DNA from: Dolomedes plantarius
Taxonomy: Eukaryota; Arthropoda; Arachnida; Araneae; Dolomedidae
Direction: 5' to 3'
DNA length: 64,000 nt
Assembly: GCA_907164885.2 (NCBI GenBank)
Contig: OU015490.1
Location: 211,165,943-211,229,942 of the forward strand
The notes beneath the pieces are model-generated. The model saw only the letters and a program-made list of their open reading frames with translations, was not told the origin of the DNA and ran no database searches. Position numbers and translations under genes: made by a program. Shown in pieces: positions 49,300 to 59,472 of the stretch (position 1 is its first letter; each line of letters begins with the position of its first letter).

Positions 49300-49764
49300 A
49301 ACAGTTGAAATAGATATGTATCTTATGTGTTCTTTTTGTTTATGATGTCGAATAAATGTTCTAAGAGCAAAATGTAGTCATATAATCATAACTCCATGTA
49401 TTTTTCTCTATTTTCAGATCCGCAAGTGTTATTTCATCCACTTATTTTGTGATGGAAGTATGATGAACCGTTCTGAAATTCTTCAAATGTTGTATTAGCA
49501 TTCAAATTTCATTCAACCGTTAAAATCGTTTCGTTAGAAGTATTTTATTGGATACTTTATCTCGATAAGCCGCTCTTATGGTTCGTAAGATATGGAGTTT
49601 CATAAATCACTAGAGACACTGACAAGAGTTATATCAATGATGTTAACGTGAAACCTATCTGTTAGAGCCTCAGTTTTGAAGATAAATGTTTCTGAACTAT
49701 CTGTTTTTCTTTATCTCACTTTTTATTTATTTTACGGAGGAGAGAAGTTCTCTATTTTTCAAGT
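49300..49764. other. AT-rich DNA, no gene seen
   Basis: Nothing recognised before the minisatellite array begins. Confidence 0.4.
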
Positions 49765-51134
49765 TATTCTTGAACTTGTATTTTATATTTTTCGTAATTC
49801 AGAAATTCATATTTCAAATAAAGAAATTTTCGAGGGATAATAATTAGACCTAGTATTACTAATGAAGACAAAATAAAAGACATTGTGCACTAGTTATCGG
49901 TCTACGATTTACCTAATCCTAAAGATGTGGATTTATAAAAGTGGATTTATAAAATGATGTGGATTTATAAAAGCAAAGATAATTATATTGTTGATGTGTA
50001 ACCAATATTTTGGGATATTTAGAGTAAAAGTTTACATTTTTCCAGTTTAAAAAATCAAAGATAATTGTATTGTTGATGTGTTGCTAATATTGTAGGATAT
50101 TTAAAGTAAGAAGTTACATTTTTATTAGTATAAAAGAGCAAAGAAAATTGTATTGTTGATTTGTTACTAATATTCTAGGATATTTAGAGTAAGAAGTTAA
50201 TTTTTATTTGTATAAAAAGCAAACATAGTGGTATTGTTGATATGTTACTAATATTTTAGCGTATTTAGAGTAAGAGGTAATATTTTTATTAGTTTTTCAA
50301 AATAAAAAATAGTGGTATTTTGTATGTGTCACTGAAATTCTAGGATATTTAGAATTGCATTTAGAGTTTCATTTAGGGATATATTTTTATTAATTAAAAA
50401 AGAGATAGTGGTATTGTTGATGTGTTAATAAAATTCTATGACATATAGAGTGATATGCTACATTTTTATTACTTTAAAAAGTTTGTGTGTGGTATTTTTT
50501 ATGTGTTACTAATGTTTAGGTTATTTATACTTACTTTTCCTTTAGGGTTACATATTAATCAGTTAGCAAAAGAAAGATAGTGTTATTTTTTGTATATTAC
50601 TTGAATTCTATAGTATTCACTGTAGGAGATTTTTGAACTTGCATTTTACATTTTCCGTAATTCGGAAGTTCATATAGCAAATAACCAAAACTTTGAGAGG
50701 TAATAATAATATTTAATATTACTAATTAAATCTAAAGAGAAGACACTGCGCAATAGCAATCGGTCAAAGATTTACTCCAGACTAAATAGTTAATGTGAAT
50801 TTAAAAAGGCAAATATACCGATATTGTTGATGGGTTTACTAATATTCTAGGGAATTTAGAGTAAGAGGTCACACTTTTTTATTAGTTCTAAAAGCATAAA
50901 AAGTAGTACTATTGGTGTGTTACTAATATTATACAGTATTTATTGAAAATATTACAATTTTATTAGTTTAAAAAATAAACATAATGGAATAGTTGATATT
51001 TTACTAATATTCTAGAATAATTAGAGTAAGAGGTTACAATTTTATTAATGTAAGAAACAAAAACAAATATAGTGGTATTTTTTATATTACTAATATTCTA
51101 AGGTATTTCGAGTTACATTAAGGATTATATTTTA

Positions 51135-51895
51135 CTAGCTGAAAACACGCACTTTGCTACGGAGTACATTCAAATTAAATACAACGGTCAATGTATGCAA
51201 TTAATGCCAAATATATATAATAAATACAACGATCAATGTACGCAATTGATGTAAAAAACAACAAAAAGTGTATAAAAAATCGTAACGGATATTTTTATAG
51301 ACAAACTAATGTAGAAGAAAATATTCAAATTAAACGTAATACGACATACTAAAGAATGTACTATAGTCAATATAGTACATTTTGAGGAACATAATATCTT
51401 TTATTGTATTTTAATATTTTTTTGGAAAATCTCCAATCGTCTACCGCATTAGCAAGAAAAAAATTGTCTATTTAGTTGTTATGCACGTGACGATAAATTT
51501 ACTTTAAGTACCAGAAAAAGAAATCACGTGATCAGCATTTCATAAATTAAATTCTAAAAACGAATCTTTAAAAATTCACCAAAAATCAGAAAATAGAGGA
51601 AAAGATTCGAAAAAAATATCATTTTAAAAGAATTTTTATGATCTTTCTTGTGATATAAATTTGTTAACCCTGAGTTTATTATTTTAAACGCAAACTTTAA
51701 AAAAAAAATACTAAAACAGCTTGAAAATTTTTTTTAAAAAATCTAAGAATTTTTCAAAAATCTTTCTAGTGCACCCCTACACTATAAGAAAAATCGTCAT
51801 GCAAAATTTCAGCCCTTTAGGTCCAGCGGTTTGGTCTGTGCGTGGTATGTCAGTCAGTCAGCCAGTCAGTTACGGAACTGTTTTATATATATAGA
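51135..51895 (-). mobile_element. non-autonomous Helitron, copy 4
   Basis: Reverse orientation: the CTAG end lies at 51135-51138 after an A, and the TCTATATATA end lies at 51895 (as its complement) before a T. Joining the flanks, 'atatttta' plus 'ttagtttgaaaagg', restores an ordinary minisatellite unit, which confirms both boundaries and the A^T target. No coding. Confidence 0.9.
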
Positions 51896-52116
51896 TTAGT
51901 TTGAAAAGGCAAGGCTATTGGTAATGTTTAGGTGTTAGTAATATTCTAAAGTATTTAGAGAAAGAGATTACATTTTTACTAGAAAAGATTGTGGTATTTT
52001 TGTATAACTATTATTCTAGGGTATTTAGAGTTATATTTAGCATAACATGTAGGGTTACATTGCAAGCTAATATTCTACATCATTTAGAGTAAGAGATTAT
52101 ATTTTTATAAGTTTAA

Positions 52117-52148
52117 CCCTACACTGCACAGTGATGCATATATGAATC
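52117..52148. repeat. piggyBac left terminal and subterminal repeat
   Basis: 13-bp terminal repeat followed, two bases later, by the 17-bp subterminal motif. The inverse pair is at 54855-54871 and 54990-55002, with a wider spacing (118 bp) on the right, the kind of asymmetry known for piggyBac ends. Confidence 0.9.
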
Positions 52149-52405
52149 AATTAAAATTTCACCGTGTACTAAATATACGAAAAATGAATTTGCTTTTATT
52201 GCACACTGGTTCATACATAAATCAATCCTTTTATCCATTTCATTCTGATTTTCTGCACTAGATGGCAGTACTAGACTGTTATACCGTTGAAAGCAAACTT
52301 TATTTGAGAGTTGCACGTGTTCACCATTTTGCTATATTTACATTATACATTGTGCTCGTATTTTTTAACGCTGAAACCAAGGAATTTTTTTCTTAGTTGA
52401 TCAAG

Positions 52406-52714
52406 GTATGTAGTTTCAATTTTATATCAATATTTTTCTTTAAAAATATTAATTGAGTTTTAAAACTATTTTTTATGATTGATTCAAATATGCATCAGCA
52501 TTTTATGATTGATTCAAATATGCATCAGAGTGCATTAAGTCCTAATTCTAAAATAACATAATACTTTTTCTTTAGATACATTTATTTCCAAAATTACTTA
52601 CATAATACTAAAATCTAAAATTTATAAATGCATGTTATAGAGTCAAAATTAATTTTTAATTTGTATTTCCTATACTTACGCCTTTTTTTTAAAAAAAAAA
52701 TCCTTTTTTTTTAG
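52406..52714 (+). promoter_or_regulatory. likely 5' UTR intron of the piggyBac transposase
   Basis: A donor-like AAG|GTATGTAG at 52406 and an acceptor-like run of T ending TTTTAG at 52714 lie just before the ATG at 52716. The 309-bp interval is AT-rich and holds the duplicated internal 'gattcaaatatgcatcag' motifs. An upstream Met-less leader would begin between 52150 and 52400. Splicing is inferred from the consensus sites only. Confidence 0.45.
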
Positions 52715-52715
52715 A

Positions 52716-54608
52716 ATGGAAAAAAATCTTACAAAACGTAGGAAAAAATATTTGAATGATGCAGAAATTGCTGAACTTTGGAAGAGTTTACCTTCTGATA
52801 GTGAAGATAGTTTAGAATTTACAGATTCTGATGATGATCCAAGTTATATTAGTCATAATAGCCCTGTTACTGACTCTGATTCAAGTGATAAAGAAAATGC
52901 TATTCCCAATGTAATTCCATTAGTATCTACTGCATCAGTTGTAATGCAAACAGCACAACAAATTTCAACACCTACGACTACGAATTCAATATCACCTCCT
53001 ATTTCTCCCGCCAGTATTTCAAATAATTTAAGAAAATTAGTATGGAAAAAGAAAAACATCTCTGTTAAATCTGATAGTATAAAGTTTTTGGGAAATACAT
53101 CTATGCCGCAAATAATTTCAGAATTACAAAGCCCTTACCAATATTTCAATTATTTTTTTTCTGATAAACTTTGCGAAAAAATAGCTGCAGAAACAAATTT
53201 GTATAGCACTCAAAATGGCTCTAATAGCACATTTTCTGTTACTCTTAATGAAATAAAAAAGTATTTAGGAATTGTAATTATGACATCTATTCATGATGTT
53301 CCAAATGTACGGTCATATTGGAATGAAGTAATTGGTAATGTCATGATACAAAATACCATGACATTGAAAGTCTTTGAAAAAATAAGAAAATATCTACACT
53401 TTAATGATAACTATGCACAAATTACTGACCCTCAAATTCCTGGATTTGATAAATTGTATAAAATCAGACCTATAATTGATGAACTGAATGCAAAATTTTT
53501 ATCGGTTCCAATGGAAGAATGCCTTTCTGTAGATGAGCAAATATGTGCTAGTAAAGCTAGACATCACCTAAAGCAATATATGCCCAACAAGCCTCATAAA
53601 TGGGGATATAAACTATATTTTCTTTGTGGTCAGGATGGGTTTGCACATAAATGTGAAGTTTACACAGGCTTAGAAAACCATTTCACTAATCGTTTATCAA
53701 ATGAACCAGATCTAGGATGCAGTGGGAATGTTGTCGTTCGATTATGCAGAGAAATACCTCCCAATAAAAATTTTAAGTTGTATTTTGATAATTTTTATTC
53801 ATCAATTAGCCTCATGAAATACTTCGCTGAAAATGGAATTTTGTGCTTAGGCACCGTAAGGAATAATAGGATACCAGGATGCAAACTGCCTTCTGATGAA
53901 GAAATGAAAACAAAACCTAGAGGAACAAGTGTTGAATATGTTACAAAATACGATGAAATAGAAATATCCAACATTATATGGAAAGATAACAAAAATGTTC
54001 TTTTCATATCGACTTTTGCAGGGCAGAATCCTATGGACCAGATTGAGAGATATGATAGAAAAAATAAAAAAAGAATTCCTATAGATTGCCCATATGTTGT
54101 CAAAGAATACAATAAACATATGGGTGGCGTGGATTTGTTGGACAGTTTAATAGGCCGATATAAAATTACACTAAGATCTAAAAAGTGGTACATGCGACTT
54201 TTTTATCATTTTATTGACCTGGCAGTAATTAATGCTTGGTTATTGTACAAAAGGTCAATGTTTGCAAAAGATGCCAGCAATAAAAAAATATTGAAGCTTG
54301 CTGAATTTCGACAAGAAATAGCCGAAACTCTTTGTCAAATGGGTCAGACTATCACCCCTAAGCGAGGGAGACCTACAACATTACAGGAAAATTACATTGC
54401 AAAGAGGAAAAAAGGCCCAACAGCTTATATTCCACCTATTGCAGTAAGGCAAGATAAAGTAGAGCACATGCCTGTCTGGAATGATACCCGTACTCGGTGC
54501 AAATTACCAACATGTAAAGGTCAATCCTTTATAGCATGTGAGAAGTGTGGGGCTACTCTTTGTATTAATAAAGAGAGAAACTGCTTTAAAATATTCCACA
54601 CAACTTAA
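52716..54608 (+). CDS. piggyBac transposase, uninterrupted
   Basis: 630 codons without a stop. It would cut this element out at TTAA sites and reinsert it in the nucleus. Residues ~1-60 are acidic and Ser-rich. The catalytic region follows, with Asp273 in 'LSVDEQ', Asp358 in 'LYFDNFYSS' and Asp473 in 'MGGVDLLD'. These match in context and spacing the D268/D346/D447 triad known for the Trichoplusia ni enzyme. A basic 'PKRGRPTT' patch (~residue 548) precedes a C-terminal Cys-rich finger (CX4C, X7, CX2C, X4, C, X6, C, X4, H) that in this family binds the terminal repeats. Length is within the usual 550-650 range. The start is the first Met, two bases after a splice-acceptor-like site. Coding is AT-rich like its surroundings. 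No defect is visible. Confidence 0.95.
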   Translation: MEKNLTKRRKKYLNDAEIAELWKSLPSDSEDSLEFTDSDDDPSYISHNSPVTDSDSSDKENAIPNVIPLVSTASVVMQTAQQISTPTTTNSISPPISPASISNNLRKLVWKKKNISVKSDSIKFLGNTSMPQIISELQSPYQYFNYFFSDKLCEKIAAETNLYSTQNGSNSTFSVTLNEIKKYLGIVIMTSIHDVPNVRSYWNEVIGNVMIQNTMTLKVFEKIRKYLHFNDNYAQITDPQIPGFDKLYKIRPIIDELNAKFLSVPMEECLSVDEQICASKARHHLKQYMPNKPHKWGYKLYFLCGQDGFAHKCEVYTGLENHFTNRLSNEPDLGCSGNVVVRLCREIPPNKNFKLYFDNFYSSISLMKYFAENGILCLGTVRNNRIPGCKLPSDEEMKTKPRGTSVEYVTKYDEIEISNIIWKDNKNVLFISTFAGQNPMDQIERYDRKNKKRIPIDCPYVVKEYNKHMGGVDLLDSLIGRYKITLRSKKWYMRLFYHFIDLAVINAWLLYKRSMFAKDASNKKILKLAEFRQEIAETLCQMGQTITPKRGRPTTLQENYIAKRKKGPTAYIPPIAVRQDKVEHMPVWNDTRTRCKLPTCKGQSFIACEKCGATLCINKERNCFKIFHTT

Positions 54609-55090
54609 TTTTTCAATTGCTTTTAATATCTTTTGTAGTTTAGATTGAAGAATGTAGAATGAAGAATAAAAAATCTAGATGTGTTAACAATTCTAATTTC
54701 TTGGCGATTTTATTATATGGCTTTTTATTTACTTTCTGTATTATTTTATATTCAAATTTTTTAGTTATAGTCTAATTTTTTTAGTCATAATTTTTAGATA
54801 TGAGACACCAATAACCTGAAGTATGCATAGAAAAAATTTAACTTAATGCACAGCGATTCATATATGCATCAAACACAATATTTCGGTAAAAACAGTAAAA
54901 TAATTCATAAAGAATTTTTTAATATTTTTTTAAGTATTGTCTAGGCCCAAATATGCGTGAAAAAAAATATAGTTATGAAAGAAAAAATCGTGCAGTGTAG
55001 GGTTAATAAAGCAAATACATTGGTAACGTCAAATCGTTACTAGTTTCTGGCTTATTTAGAATCAGAGGTTACAATTTTTCAATCAATTTT

Positions 55091-55559
55091 ATCGATCAAA
55101 TTGTTTCATCGTTTCAAAATGTTTCATTTATTGTAACACGAAAAAATGTATATTTCCCAAGATTGAAACACTTATGAATTTGAATAGGAAATCATAGTCT
55201 CACAGTTCAATCACAGGACTTTAAAATCAAAATTCAACTTTAGGGTTCTGGTTATGTTACCATAAATTACTTGGAGAAACAATGCAGCTGAATACATTTT
55301 TTCTCCAATTAATTTATGGTGGCATAAATGCAGGCAGAGACAGAATTGACTCCCACATTTGTAAAGTTCTATGGTAAGGGAGAGTGGGGGCAAAGCGACG
55401 TGGGAAATGGCAACATTTCGGATGGATTTTAAAGTTGCCAGTAGACACCATGAGTTGTTCCGGTAAACATCGCTGTTTCGTTACCCTAGCGCTATTCTGT
55501 AATCGCGACAGAGATGACATATAAGACACGTTTGATGCTTTATACAACGCATGCCGTCC
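55091..55559. other. unassigned DNA
   Basis: No element recognised; small minus frames at 55211-55574 show no known motif. Confidence 0.4.
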
Positions 55560-55885
55560 CTGCTTGAAAAACAATTCTGCGATAGGTTTCAGATGTCAGA
55601 GCAAGTGGGTCTGCATTACCAATGAAACCAATTCTTCGTCCTCGGAACACTGAAAAACTTGAAAATGGGCTACGAGGCTTTATATTTCGAATTCTTTTAT
55701 ATGTCATTTATACGTGAAGAATTCGCCACAATTACCCAAGAGATGGCAAAGACAATGATGGAAAACATTACAGAATGGCTTCCACAGTGCATCTCGAATA
55801 GCAGGTGCCACCTGATTGATGTTATTTATAAAACCTAGTGGGATAAAAACACTACATTTTCATTACTTTTCAAAAATATAAATCA
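55560..55885 (+). pseudogene. Tc1/mariner-superfamily fossil, C-terminal part
   Basis: The segment ends with 'gccacctgattgatgtt' then 'ataaaacctagtgg'. This matches the end of the fossil at 15271-15940 ('gtcacctgaatgacga', 'aaaacctagtgg'). Upstream broken frames are too decayed to place catalytic residues. Same family as the 15-kb copy; superfamily uncertain. Confidence 0.4.
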
Positions 55886-55910
55886 TGATTTCTGTAACTA
55901 ACTAACTAAG

Positions 55911-55911
<1 letters not shown>

Positions 55912-55993
<82 letters not shown>
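55912..55993. repeat. (CA)n-(AT)n microsatellite
   Basis: CA run then ~64 bp of AT abutting the left end of a Tc1 element. Confidence 0.95.
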
Positions 55994-56000
<7 letters not shown>

Positions 56001-57222
56001 TGAAGTGCCACTAAATTAGGGATACCTACCTAGTAACGAGTTGGGCCTCCTCTGGCCTTGATAACGGCTGCCACACGGAGAGGCATAGATTCAACAAGTT
56101 TCTGGAAACGTTCCACGGGAATGGCTTGCCAAATATTGGCTAAAGCTGTCCATAATCAGTAAGGTTCTTTGGTGCTGTGTGATGGCCTTTCACGCCTTGT
56201 TCCAAAACATCCCAAAGATGCTCAATAGGATTTAAGACTGGGCTTCTAGGTGGCCAATTCATGACAGAGAAGGCCAATTCATGACAGGAATGCTTATCCA
56301 ACCAGCCAGTAGCCAACCGGGGCTTGTGAGAGGTACAGTTGTCTTGCTGGAAAACTCCATTACCGTGCGGATAACAGAACAGCATAAACGGATGGAGGTG
56401 ATCACCCAGCAACTCTACGTACCGAATTAAAGTGAGGGAGGTTGGTACACGCACCAAAGATCCCAAACTGTGCCACGAAAAAACACCCCAGACCATGATT
56501 AAGCCACCATGCCCTTGTACAGTTCCAGCCAGGCATGCAGGATCCATGGCTTCATGAGTCTGACGCCATATTCTTAGCCTCCCGTCGGCGTTAAGTAGTC
56601 GGAATCGAGACTCATCACTCCATGCTATTCGTTTCCAGTCCTCTACACTCCAGTCTCTGTGCTCTCTTGCCCAGGCAAGACGTGCAGCCCGATGGCGAGT
56701 ATAGAGCAATGGTACTCTCGTAGGTCGACGGCTCCCGAAACACATACGGTGTAGCGAGCGGTGCACAGTCCGTTTACTGACTGTACGACTGGCACCGTCA
56801 ATAAACTGGGTGGTAATTTGAGCTAATGCTTGGCTTCGCTGGCTACGTACAATACGCCTGAGTCGTATCGCACCACGCACTGTCAAGGCTAATTGTCCTT
56901 TGCAGTTTGCCCGATCGCTAGTTTTTTTTCCACCATCCATGTATTCTTGGTATACTTTTAACACTGTCGACCTTGAAAATCCTAGCTGTCTGACGATTTC
57001 GGAAATTAAATGGCCCATGTGTCGCGCACCTACGATTTGTCCGCGATCGAAGACGTCTAAATCAGGCAGTTTACCCATACTGGCAATTCCAACAACTAAT
57101 TCAGAACAACCACAGTACGCGCTATATATGCAGTTACCACAGCGCCCTCACTTGCGCATACATGATGCGCAGCGCTGCAAAATTTGCATAGGCTTTGCTA
57201 TCCCTAATTCAGTGGCACTTCA

Positions 57223-57229
<7 letters not shown>
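55994..57229 (-). mobile_element. Tc1-like transposon, 1236 bp, both ends present
   Basis: The left end CACACACTGAAGTGCCACT and the inverse of the right end (57197-57229) match over ~33 bp with about two differences, followed inward by 'aattagggat'. TA from AT repeats abuts both tips. The gene is on the minus strand. Its end motif also appears in the fossil at 4231. Confidence 0.9.
56030..57078 (-). pseudogene. Tc1-like transposase, single late frameshift
   Basis: The Met at 57078 opens a 312-codon frame to a stop at 56140. The true C-terminus ('WTALANIWQAIPVERF', ending 'GGPTRY') continues in another frame to 56030, so one small indel near 56155 removes the last ~40 residues. It has an N-terminal helix-turn-helix part with 'FDRGQIVGARHMG', then 'IAWSDESRFRLL' (first Asp), 'VFQQDNCTSHKPRL' (second Asp) and 'PRSPVLNPIEHLWDVLE' (Glu). 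The second Asp and the Glu are 39 residues apart instead of 34. A direct repeat ggccaattcatgacag (56252-56267, 56272-56287) lies in the extra part. All three acidic residues remain. Confidence 0.9.
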
Positions 57230-57321
<92 letters not shown>

Positions 57322-57337
57322 CGTGTGTGTGTGTGTA
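57230..57337. repeat. (AT)n-(GT)n microsatellite
   Basis: About 90 bp of AT with one G, then ~16 bp of GT. Confidence 0.95.
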
Positions 57338-58757
57338 CACGCAGGAATACAATAATATTTTCAGCATTTGACTTTCGGTAATAATTTAAGTAATAATTTA
57401 AGTAATTGTAAAATATAACGATGACGCCAAATGCAAAAATACCTTTTAATATGATGTTTTATGTTATTTCGTACATAACATGCTTTATAGAAAAATAATA
57501 ATAGCAGTAAAATTAATAACTGTATCTTAGATCTTTTTGATTCGAATCAGATTTAATTCACCTGTTATAAGTACTGGGAAAATAGACAATAATGTAAAAT
57601 TTCCTCGAAGTTAAATATTTTCATATATTTTAGTTTAATAAATAGTGGCATCAGCAATTGTTCTAACTGAGATAAACACTTTAAAAAAATTGGTACATTT
57701 CTAGAAATAAATGTATGCAGTCCTTAAATATAACAAAAAAAATTCTCATCCTGAATGGTTTACAATTGAATATATTTCATAATTGTAACAAACATGCCAC
57801 ATAAGGGAAAAGGATAAATGCTTTTTGAAAGAGAATGCTTTTAGTTTTTTTTTTCAGATGTCAAAGCAATATGCACATAAACTACGATAATTAAAATAAA
57901 AAAATGGATTTTAAAGACTAAATAATAATTGGTTATTTTAAATATCAACATAGAATTCTGTTGATATTCATATTTCTTACCATTATGTTTCCATAATATA
58001 TGCAGATATGTATGCATGTTCGTGTGTCTGTATGTATTAAAAAACCTTATGCATAACATATTAGAAACGGATGTCATGTTATTTGTGTTATTCTATAATC
58101 ATCGTATGTCTCATCATTATCGCTTATTACGTTATATATATATACGTATATATTAGTTATTTTATAGTGCAACTAATGTTTAGTACGTTCAAATTAAGTT
58201 TAAAATCTAGTTAATTTTGCTGTCGATGAGGAAATACTTCTAATTATTTTCTACAGACTATAAATTAAATCACCCTTTAGCAAAGTAATTTCATTAAAAT
58301 AACAGAATTAGTTATGATTAGACTTACAGAATTAGGTACATAGAGTTTTAAACTTAAAATTTGATATAGTTTAACTTTGTTCTCTATTGTACTAATAAGA
58401 TACAACTTATATCTCTTTTCTCTAAATTACACTTAAAAAAAACTTTATATAATAATTGTCTTATCTTAATTTACGAAATGTAAGTACTGTATAATATTTA
58501 ACTTTATTCACCCGCATCACATAAATACCTTACATACATAATATACGTCCAACGTATATCAGAATCATAGTAAATCCGCATTTTATTGAAATGTTCGTAT
58601 TCAATGCTTTCATAATTCATGTTTAGGAACTCATCATCTCGCGTTACAAGTCTTTATTACACACTTAATGACGAGCAATGTGATGGAGGTGTCCCTATGA
58701 TCATCTAAGCTTGAAGATAAGATACAAATTTTCTGTCATTATTACAAGTGTGTGTGA

Positions 58758-58758
<1 letters not shown>
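57338..58758. other. AT-rich DNA, no gene seen
   Basis: Nothing recognised in this 1.4 kb. The minus frame at 57841-58077 is AT-driven. Confidence 0.45.

Positions 58759-58813
<55 letters not shown>
58759..58813. repeat. (AT)n microsatellite
   Basis: About 55 bp of AT after a short GT run. Confidence 0.95.
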
Positions 58814-58816
<3 letters not shown>

Positions 58817-59390
58817 ATAACACGGACGCGGGCCGACGAATGATTGCTGAGTGGTAGCTTTGGAAGACTGTTCTCGCCTTTGAGGTTAAAAGATGACATG
58901 TCGCCCGGCCGTGCATCACAAACGTTTTTAAAACAGTTCCCGCAATTCATCTCAACCCTTGGACACACAAATCATAACACAACTTTCTCGGAACTACATG
59001 TTTATTAAATTCGCCGACCGCTCCGCCGGGATTTTCGCAGCAGACAAAATATTACAGAGTGCGTCAAAATTTAGACATCAGATAATTTTATAAAGTCATT
59101 CCATCACGTGACACAGAGGTGTGACTTAGTATTTGATTGGATAAAAGTTATTTGTTGATGCTCTGATTTGATCTAATTTTTATGGACGCCGCGTCGCGTC
59201 TAATTTCGTTAAATAGTCAGCCATCTTGAATGATTTTGCCGAAGGCTGTAACAATGGAATTTAACACGAATGCCCAAAGGAAAATTAAGTACTTAATAAG
59301 ATTAAAAAGGGGTATGTAATTTTAAATAGTAAAGTGAGGAATTAATAGTTTTTAAATGTTAAGAGTGTTGAATTAAGAAATTACTAGTTT

Positions 59391-59396
<6 letters not shown>
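58814..59396. repeat. unclassified interspersed repeat, family Y copy 2
   Basis: Diverged relative of 13784-14258, also bounded by (AT)n on both sides and ending 'aaaaggggtatgtaatttt' shortly before the tract. It is less AT-rich than its surroundings at its 5' side (58820-59040). No coding, class unknown. Confidence 0.5.

Positions 59397-59469
<73 letters not shown>
59397..59469. repeat. (AT)n microsatellite
   Basis: About 70 bp of AT. Confidence 0.95.

Positions 59470-59472
<3 letters not shown>

Larger units (their letters stand above)
52117..55002 (+). mobile_element. complete piggyBac element, 2886 bp
   Basis: The ends CCCTACACTGCAC (52117-52129) and GTGCAGTGTAGGG (54990-55002) are perfect 13-bp inverted repeats, bounded by TTAA at 52113-52116 and 55003-55006. 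A 17-bp motif TGATGCATATATGAATC (52132-52148) has its exact inverse at 54855-54871, and two close inverse relatives lie at about 52480 and 52510. Removing the element with one TTAA rebuilds the host minisatellite unit ('agtttaa' plus 'taaagcaaa'). Together with the open transposase this is a full autonomous-looking copy. Confidence 0.95.
49765..55090. repeat. two-level minisatellite array with two inserted transposons
   Basis: The basic unit of about 80-85 bp carries 'ttactaatattctaggat', 'atttagagtaagaggttaca', 'tttttattagtttaaaaa' and 'gtggtattgttgatgtg'. It recurs from about 49960 to 51134, resumes at 51896-52112 and again at 55007-55090. A ~190-bp block starting 'ttgaacttg-attttat' occurs at about 49768 and 50632, giving a higher-order period near 863 bp. 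The interruptions are a Helitron (51135-51895) and a piggyBac element (52117-55002). Confidence 0.8.

Noticed and set aside
53795..54193. Minus-strand 132-codon frame inside the piggyBac gene
   Set aside because: Antisense shadow of the transposase.
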